Of a DNA stretch of 64,000 bases, positions 59,949 through 64,000 are shown piece by piece; the first letter of the stretch is position 1; each line of letters begins with the position of its first letter. Made by a program: the position numbers and the translations under genes. The notes under the pieces were generated by a model. That model did no database searches and was not told the DNA's origin. It worked only from the letters and a program-made list of their open reading frames with translations. Source of the DNA: AP-15 sp963799085 (GTDB lineage: Bacteria > Pseudomonadota > Alphaproteobacteria > ATCC43930 > CGMCC-115725); assembly GCA_963799085.1 (NCBI GenBank), contig CAWCWA010000015.1:248001-312000 (forward strand), written 5' to 3'.

Positions 59949-61742
59949 TCAACTCCGATCTCCTTCGTCGAGGCCATCCTGCACTGCTCGCTCCCTGGCG
60001 GCCAGAAACCGGTCCCAGCTCGCCATCGAGACATCGCCGATCAGATGAATGCCGGCCTCGCGCAGGTCAGACCGATCGCTTCGCATCAGCATTCCGATCA
60101 CGTGGTCCCACTCGCTGCGCACGCTAGAGGGGTCGGAGCGCCGGTCCAGGAAGCCTGTGTCGACCGAAGGCGAAAGGAGGGCGTCCACGGTCGCCGCAAA
60201 CCCGTTCAGCGAAAGGTGTTGCTGCAAGGCGCAGGCGTCAAGGCCCGGCTGCAAGGCATCTGTCTCTAAAATCTTGCGGCGAAGCTTGTCAAGCATGGGG
60301 TCAGGCATGTCGAGAGCGGCGAACTCCTCGGCAACATCGGCGATCAGCGCCGGATACCGCAGCAGCATGAGGATGAGGAGTTCGCACTGCACCCTCCCCG
60401 AAGCCCGCGGTGGCCGCGGCGATTGCTCGATCGCCGGCCCAAAAGGGCGCCCCAATTTCTCTTGCCGCTGCGGAAATCGGGCGCGCCGCGTTTGCGCGAA
60501 AAAGCGCTCGCGCAGCTCCGAGCGGTATTCCTCGCGCACGGTCGCGTCGGCGATCACGGCGATGTCGTCCTCAAGCCGCCGCCTCAGCGCGGCCCGCCGC
60601 TCCGGCGTATTCGCCGGCTGCAAGCCCGCCTCGATCGTCCACAACATGGCCGCGAGCGGTTGCGCCGCCGCGAGAACCTGTTCGATCCGGACCCGGCCGC
60701 CGTTGCGGATCGTCGAATCTGGGTCCTCGCCAGCCGGCAGGGCGGCAAAGCGCAGGCTTCGACCGGGCTTCAGCAGCGGCAGGGCACGCCGCAAGGCGCG
60801 AGCGGCGGCGTTTTGACCAGCGGCGTCGCCGTCGAAGCACAGGATCGGCTCAGCCGCCAGCCGCCAAAGTTCGTTCAACTGGAATTCGGTCAAGGCTGTG
60901 CCGAGCGGCGCCACCGCACCGGTAAAGCCCGCGCGGTTGAGCGCGATCACGTCCATATAGCCCTCGGTGACGATCACGCCCGGCCCGTCGTCCCCGGCAT
61001 GACGCGCCGCAGACCAGCCATAGAGGACGCGGCCCTTCTCGAAGACCGGGGTTTCCGGCGAATTGAGGTATTTTGGTTGACCTTCGCCCAACACCCGGCC
61101 GCCAAATGCGACGACCCGGCCGGCGCGGTCGCCGATCGGGAAGATGATACGGCCACGAAAATAGTCGAATGTCTCGCCATTCTCCGGCCGATGGCGCAGC
61201 CCGGCCTCGACGAGCAGCGGTTCAGGAAAATCGCCGACGAGCCCACGGCGCAACGCCTGCCGCTCGTCCGGCGCCCAGCCTAGGCGGAAGCGGCGGATCG
61301 TGCCGGGATCGAGGCCGCGGTCGGTGAGATATTCGCGTGCCCGGCCGCCGGCGGGCGACCACAACTGGACCTCATAGAAGGCGGCGGCGGCTTCGAGAGC
61401 CTCAAGCAAGGTCTTCTGCCGCTGCGCCCGTTCGCGTTCCTGTGGCGTAGCCTGCGGCATCGCGAGCCCAGCGAGCCCGGCCAACCGTTCGATCGCCTCG
61501 AGAAAATCGAGATTGTTGGCGCGCATCGTAAACCCGATGGCATCGCCATGCGCGCCGCAGCCGAAGCAATGAAAGAACGCCTTGTCTTCGACGACATAGA
61601 AAGACGGCGTCTTTTCGTGGTGGAACGGGCAGAGCCCGGCGTATTCGCGCCCGCGCCGAACAAGCCTGACCTTGCGGCCGACGAGATCGGATAGCGAGAT
61701 GCGGCTGCGCAACTCGTCGAGAAAGCCGGGCGGAAAGGCCAT
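59949..61742 (-). CDS. dnaG: DNA primase
   Basis: A 597-residue primase that makes RNA primers at the replication fork. The CHC2 zinc finger is CPFHHEKTPS with CFGC; the catalytic core has SPETPVFEKGRVLYG, the TOPRIM acidic motifs VIVTEGYMDVIAL and LCFDGDAAGQNAA. The C-terminal part, which binds DnaB helicase, extends to DGLDEGDRS. The start is the ATG at 61742, 18 bases from the stop of the yqeY-like gene, so yqeY-dnaG-rpoD form one transcript. Confidence 0.97.
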   Translation of the reverse strand: MAFPPGFLDELRSRISLSDLVGRKVRLVRRGREYAGLCPFHHEKTPSFYVVEDKAFFHCFGCGAHGDAIGFTMRANNLDFLEAIERLAGLAGLAMPQATPQERERAQRQKTLLEALEAAAAFYEVQLWSPAGGRAREYLTDRGLDPGTIRRFRLGWAPDERQALRRGLVGDFPEPLLVEAGLRHRPENGETFDYFRGRIIFPIGDRAGRVVAFGGRVLGEGQPKYLNSPETPVFEKGRVLYGWSAARHAGDDGPGVIVTEGYMDVIALNRAGFTGAVAPLGTALTEFQLNELWRLAAEPILCFDGDAAGQNAAARALRRALPLLKPGRSLRFAALPAGEDPDSTIRNGGRVRIEQVLAAAQPLAAMLWTIEAGLQPANTPERRAALRRRLEDDIAVIADATVREEYRSELRERFFAQTRRARFPQRQEKLGRPFGPAIEQSPRPPRASGRVQCELLILMLLRYPALIADVAEEFAALDMPDPMLDKLRRKILETDALQPGLDACALQQHLSLNGFAATVDALLSPSVDTGFLDRRSDPSSVRSEWDHVIGMLMRSDRSDLREAGIHLIGDVSMASWDRFLAARERAVQDGLDEGDRS

Positions 61743-61759
61743 CGCCGCGCGATCGCCGC

Positions 61760-62215
61760 TCAGCCGAGAAGCCGCTTGACGACCTGGCCCGCCTGGGCGA
61801 AATCGATTGTGCCTGCGTGGCGTTCGCGCAAGGCGGCCATGACCTTGCCCATGTCCCGAACGCCGACGGCTCCGGTCGCGGCGATTGCCGCCTTGGCCGC
61901 CGCCTCGATCTCGTCTCCGCCGAGCTGGCGCGGCAGGAAGCTTTCGATGACCGCGATCTCGCCGCGCTCGCGTTCCGCCAAATCCTGCCGTCCGCCCTGT
62001 TCGTAGAGGCCGATCAATTCGCGGCGCTGCTTGATCATGCCCTGAAGCATGCGCAGGATCTCGACGTCGCTGATGCCCTCGGAATTGCCCTCGCCGCGCG
62101 TCGCGACATCGCGCTCCTTGAGCGCGGCGATGATCAACCGCGTCGCCGAAACGGTACCGGCGTCTTTGGCCTTCATCGCCTCCTTGAGCCGCTCGGCAAA
62201 GGCTCGACGCAGCAT
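61760..62215 (-). CDS. GatB/YqeY domain protein
   Basis: A 151-residue protein of the YqeY family, related to the tail of the amidotransferase subunit GatB that binds tRNA. It begins MLRRAFAERLKEAMKAKDAG and contains MIKQRRELIGLYEQGGRQDL, IESFLPRQL and AGTIDFAQAGQVVKRLL. It probably takes part in tRNA-dependent amidation or tRNA binding; the precise role is unknown. ATG at 62215 is preceded by AGGGGAG. Divergent from carA, 190 bases apart. Confidence 0.88.
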   Translation of the reverse strand: MLRRAFAERLKEAMKAKDAGTVSATRLIIAALKERDVATRGEGNSEGISDVEILRMLQGMIKQRRELIGLYEQGGRQDLAERERGEIAVIESFLPRQLGGDEIEAAAKAAIAATGAVGVRDMGKVMAALRERHAGTIDFAQAGQVVKRLLG

Positions 62216-62299
62216 CGGCAAGCTCCCCTGGAACCCCACAGACCTTAACCTATCCCGCCGCCGCTTCCGCGACAATTTTGCCGCCATCGCAGCCGATAT

Positions 62300-62328
62300 T
62301 TGAAACCGGAGCGGGGAAGGGCTATGTT
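62300..62328 (+). promoter_or_regulatory. Sigma-70-like promoter upstream of carAB
   Basis: TTGAAA (62300-62305), a 17-base spacer and TATGTT (62323-62328) match the sigma-70 consensus in both elements and spacing. The predicted start would be near 62335, giving a leader of about 70 bases before carA at 62406. Arginine or pyrimidine control sites were not recognised. Confidence 0.55.
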
Positions 62329-62405
62329 TTGCTATCGCGGCTGCTTTGACGTTCGGCCCCTGCTGTTTTGGGCGGTCTGCGGCATGCCGACAGGACCGTT
62401 CGCTG

Positions 62406-63584
62406 ATGCGCGACCCAACTTTTACGGGCGACCGGGGGCTGCGCCCGCCCGATTGCAACGCTGCGCTTGTTCTCGCGGACGGCTCGGTTTTTTGGGGTCG
62501 GGGCGTGGGCGCGGCCGGGATCGCAGTCGGCGAAGTCTGCTTCAATACCGCGACTACCGGCTATCAGGAAATTCTGACCGATCCCTCCTATGGTGGTCAG
62601 ATCGTCACCTTCACCTTTCCCCACATCGGCAATGTCGGCGCCAACGGCGAGGACATCGAAACCGGAACGCCGGCGGTACGCGGGCTCGTCCTGCGGACAG
62701 CGATCACCGAACCGGCCAATTGGCGCGCGACACAGCCCTTCGAATCGTGGTTGAGGTCGCGCGGCATCATTGGCGTTGCCGCGGTCGACACCCGCCGTCT
62801 CACCCGTCATATCCGCGATCGGGGGGCGCCGAACGGCGTCATCGTCTACGAACCCTCGGGCGAGATCGACATCGAAGACTGTCGCGACCAGGCGCGTGCC
62901 TGGCCAGGTCTTGAAGGCATGGACCTGGCCACGGAAGTCACGTGCCGCCAGACCTACGAATGGGTCGAGACGGCATGGCAACGGGAAACCGGCTACGGTC
63001 GTCAGGACCAGCCGCGACGTCACGTCGTCGCTGTCGATTACGGGGCCAAGCTTAATATTCTGCGGATGCTGGCGGCGCATGGCTGTCGCGTCACCGTGGT
63101 GCCGGCGACAGCCTCCGCAGAGGACATCCTGCGGCACCGGCCGGACGGCGTCTTTCTGTCGAACGGACCTGGGGATCCGGCGGCGACCGCGGTTTACGCG
63201 GTGCCGGTGCTGCGCGAACTGATCGCGTCGGAAAAGCCGATCTTCGGCATTTGCCTCGGCCATCAACTGTTGGCGCTGGCGCTTGGCGGCCGCACCCGCA
63301 AGATGGAGCACGGTCACCGCGGCGCCAATCATCCGGTCAAGGACCTAATCACCGGCGCAGTCGAGATTACAAGCCAAAACCACGGCTTTGTCGTCGATCC
63401 CGAAAGCCTGCCCGCGGGTGTCGAGCCGACGCATCTGTCGCTCTTCGACAACAGCAACGAGGGGCTGCGCGTCACCGGCAAGCCGATCTTTTCGGTGCAG
63501 CACCATCCCGAGGCCAGCCCCGGCCCGCAGGACAGCCATTACCTGTTCGAACGGTTCGTCGAGATGATGGATCGGGATGCCTAA
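62406..63584 (+). CDS. carA: Carbamoyl-phosphate synthase small subunit
   Basis: 392 residues. The N-terminal half has FNTATTGYQEILTDPSYGGQ; the C-terminal class I glutamine amidotransferase half has GICLGHQLLALALGG with the nucleophilic Cys, and FSVQHHPEASPGP with the catalytic His and Glu. It releases ammonia from glutamine for carbamoyl phosphate, a precursor of arginine and pyrimidines. The ATG at 62406 is the family start; the frame is open 20 codons upstream. It overlaps carB by eight bases. Confidence 0.96.
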   Translation: MRDPTFTGDRGLRPPDCNAALVLADGSVFWGRGVGAAGIAVGEVCFNTATTGYQEILTDPSYGGQIVTFTFPHIGNVGANGEDIETGTPAVRGLVLRTAITEPANWRATQPFESWLRSRGIIGVAAVDTRRLTRHIRDRGAPNGVIVYEPSGEIDIEDCRDQARAWPGLEGMDLATEVTCRQTYEWVETAWQRETGYGRQDQPRRHVVAVDYGAKLNILRMLAAHGCRVTVVPATASAEDILRHRPDGVFLSNGPGDPAATAVYAVPVLRELIASEKPIFGICLGHQLLALALGGRTRKMEHGHRGANHPVKDLITGAVEITSQNHGFVVDPESLPAGVEPTHLSLFDNSNEGLRVTGKPIFSVQHHPEASPGPQDSHYLFERFVEMMDRDA

Positions 63585-64000
63585 GCGAACCGATATCGTA
63601 TCGATCCTGATCATCGGGGCGGGGCCCATCGTCATCGGGCAAGCGTGCGAGTTCGATTATTCCGGCGCCCAGGCGTGCAAGGCGCTGAAGGCGGAAGGCT
63701 ACCGGGTCGTCTTGGTCAACTCGAACCCGGCGACAATCATGACCGACCCGGAACTGGCCGACGCCACCTATATCGAGCCGATCACGCCCGAGATGGTGGA
63801 GAAGATCATCGCGCGCGAGCGCCCCGACGCTCTCTTGCCGACGATGGGCGGCCAGACCGCGCTCAACACCGCAATGGCGCTCACCCGCACCGGCGTGCTG
63901 ACGCGGTACGGGGTCGAACTGATCGGGGCCAGCGAGGCGGCCATTGAGAAGGCCGAAAACCGCCAATTGTTCCGCCAGGCGATGGATCGGATCGGGCTTG
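63577..64000 (+). CDS. carB: Carbamoyl-phosphate synthase large subunit, 5' part
   Basis: The gene runs off the window. The first 141 residues are typical: MPKRTDIVSILIIGAGPIVI, then GQACEFDYSGAQACKALKAE, ATIMTDPELADATYIEPITP and PTMGGQTALNTAMAL, the nucleotide-binding part of the first ATP-grasp half. It starts at 63577 within the end of carA (GGGATG context), so the two subunits are coupled in translation. Confidence 0.96.
   Translation, partial: MPKRTDIVSILIIGAGPIVIGQACEFDYSGAQACKALKAEGYRVVLVNSNPATIMTDPELADATYIEPITPEMVEKIIARERPDALLPTMGGQTALNTAMALTRTGVLTRYGVELIGASEAAIEKAENRQLFRQAMDRIGL

Overview
This window is GC-rich chromosomal DNA. The gene families and local order (dnaG-rpoD next to a yqeY-like gene and divergent carAB, three-part pntAA/pntAB/pntB, coaD directly behind gyrA) suggest an alphaproteobacterium, probably Rhodospirillales-like. 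This placement is inference from gene content; no 16S or phylogeny was available. Most of it is ordinary core and metabolic sequence.

Layout. 0-0.4 kb: remnant of a group II intron reverse transcriptase. 0.4-10 kb: small-molecule metabolism (D-2-hydroxyacid dehydrogenase, lactonase, cobalt-type nitrile hydratase alpha/beta/activator, orphan ABC binding protein, ThDP enzyme, GDP-mannose synthesis, a GST). 10-21.5 kb: a type II secretion locus (O divergent from E-F-H-I-J, then L-M-C/N-D-K, with the major pseudopilin G inverted and convergent with K). 21.7-28 kb: a mitochondrial-type aconitase, a two-component pair and an ECF sigma/anti-sigma pair. 28-40 kb: transhydrogenase, methyltransferase, a molybdenum hydroxylase large subunit followed by a ubiquitin-like sulfur-carrier protein, a nucleotide-sugar dehydrogenase, an O-acetylhomoserine sulfhydrylase-type enzyme and a DNA glycosylase. 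40-44.5 kb: a c-type cytochrome with a GMC oxidoreductase. 45.3-48.5 kb: a compact halogenation cassette. 48.6-52.7 kb: a TetR regulator translationally coupled to an Aas-like acyltransferase/acyl-ACP synthetase. 53-64 kb: gyrA, coaD, a CoA-transferase, tRNA(CAU), rpoD, dnaG, yqeY, carA and the start of carB.

The most interesting system is at 45.3-48.5 kb. A free-standing NRPS adenylation protein has a predicted valine-like specificity code and a carrier domain that has lost its phosphopantetheine serine. A separate intact carrier protein follows. Next comes an Fe(II)/2-oxoglutarate enzyme with the H-x-A iron-site signature of SyrB2-type halogenases rather than the H-x-D of hydroxylases. Together they look like a minimal machine that loads an aliphatic amino acid on a carrier and chlorinates an unactivated carbon. 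No condensation, thioesterase or transfer partner is visible here.

A caution applies to the whole window. About 26 apparent single-base insertions or deletions interrupt 13 otherwise well conserved genes, including the essential gyrA and four within gspE. Correcting one base restores the family sequence at each point. This looks like residual sequencing or assembly error rather than mass pseudogenisation. I annotate such genes as one CDS spanning the corrected frames and give the positions.
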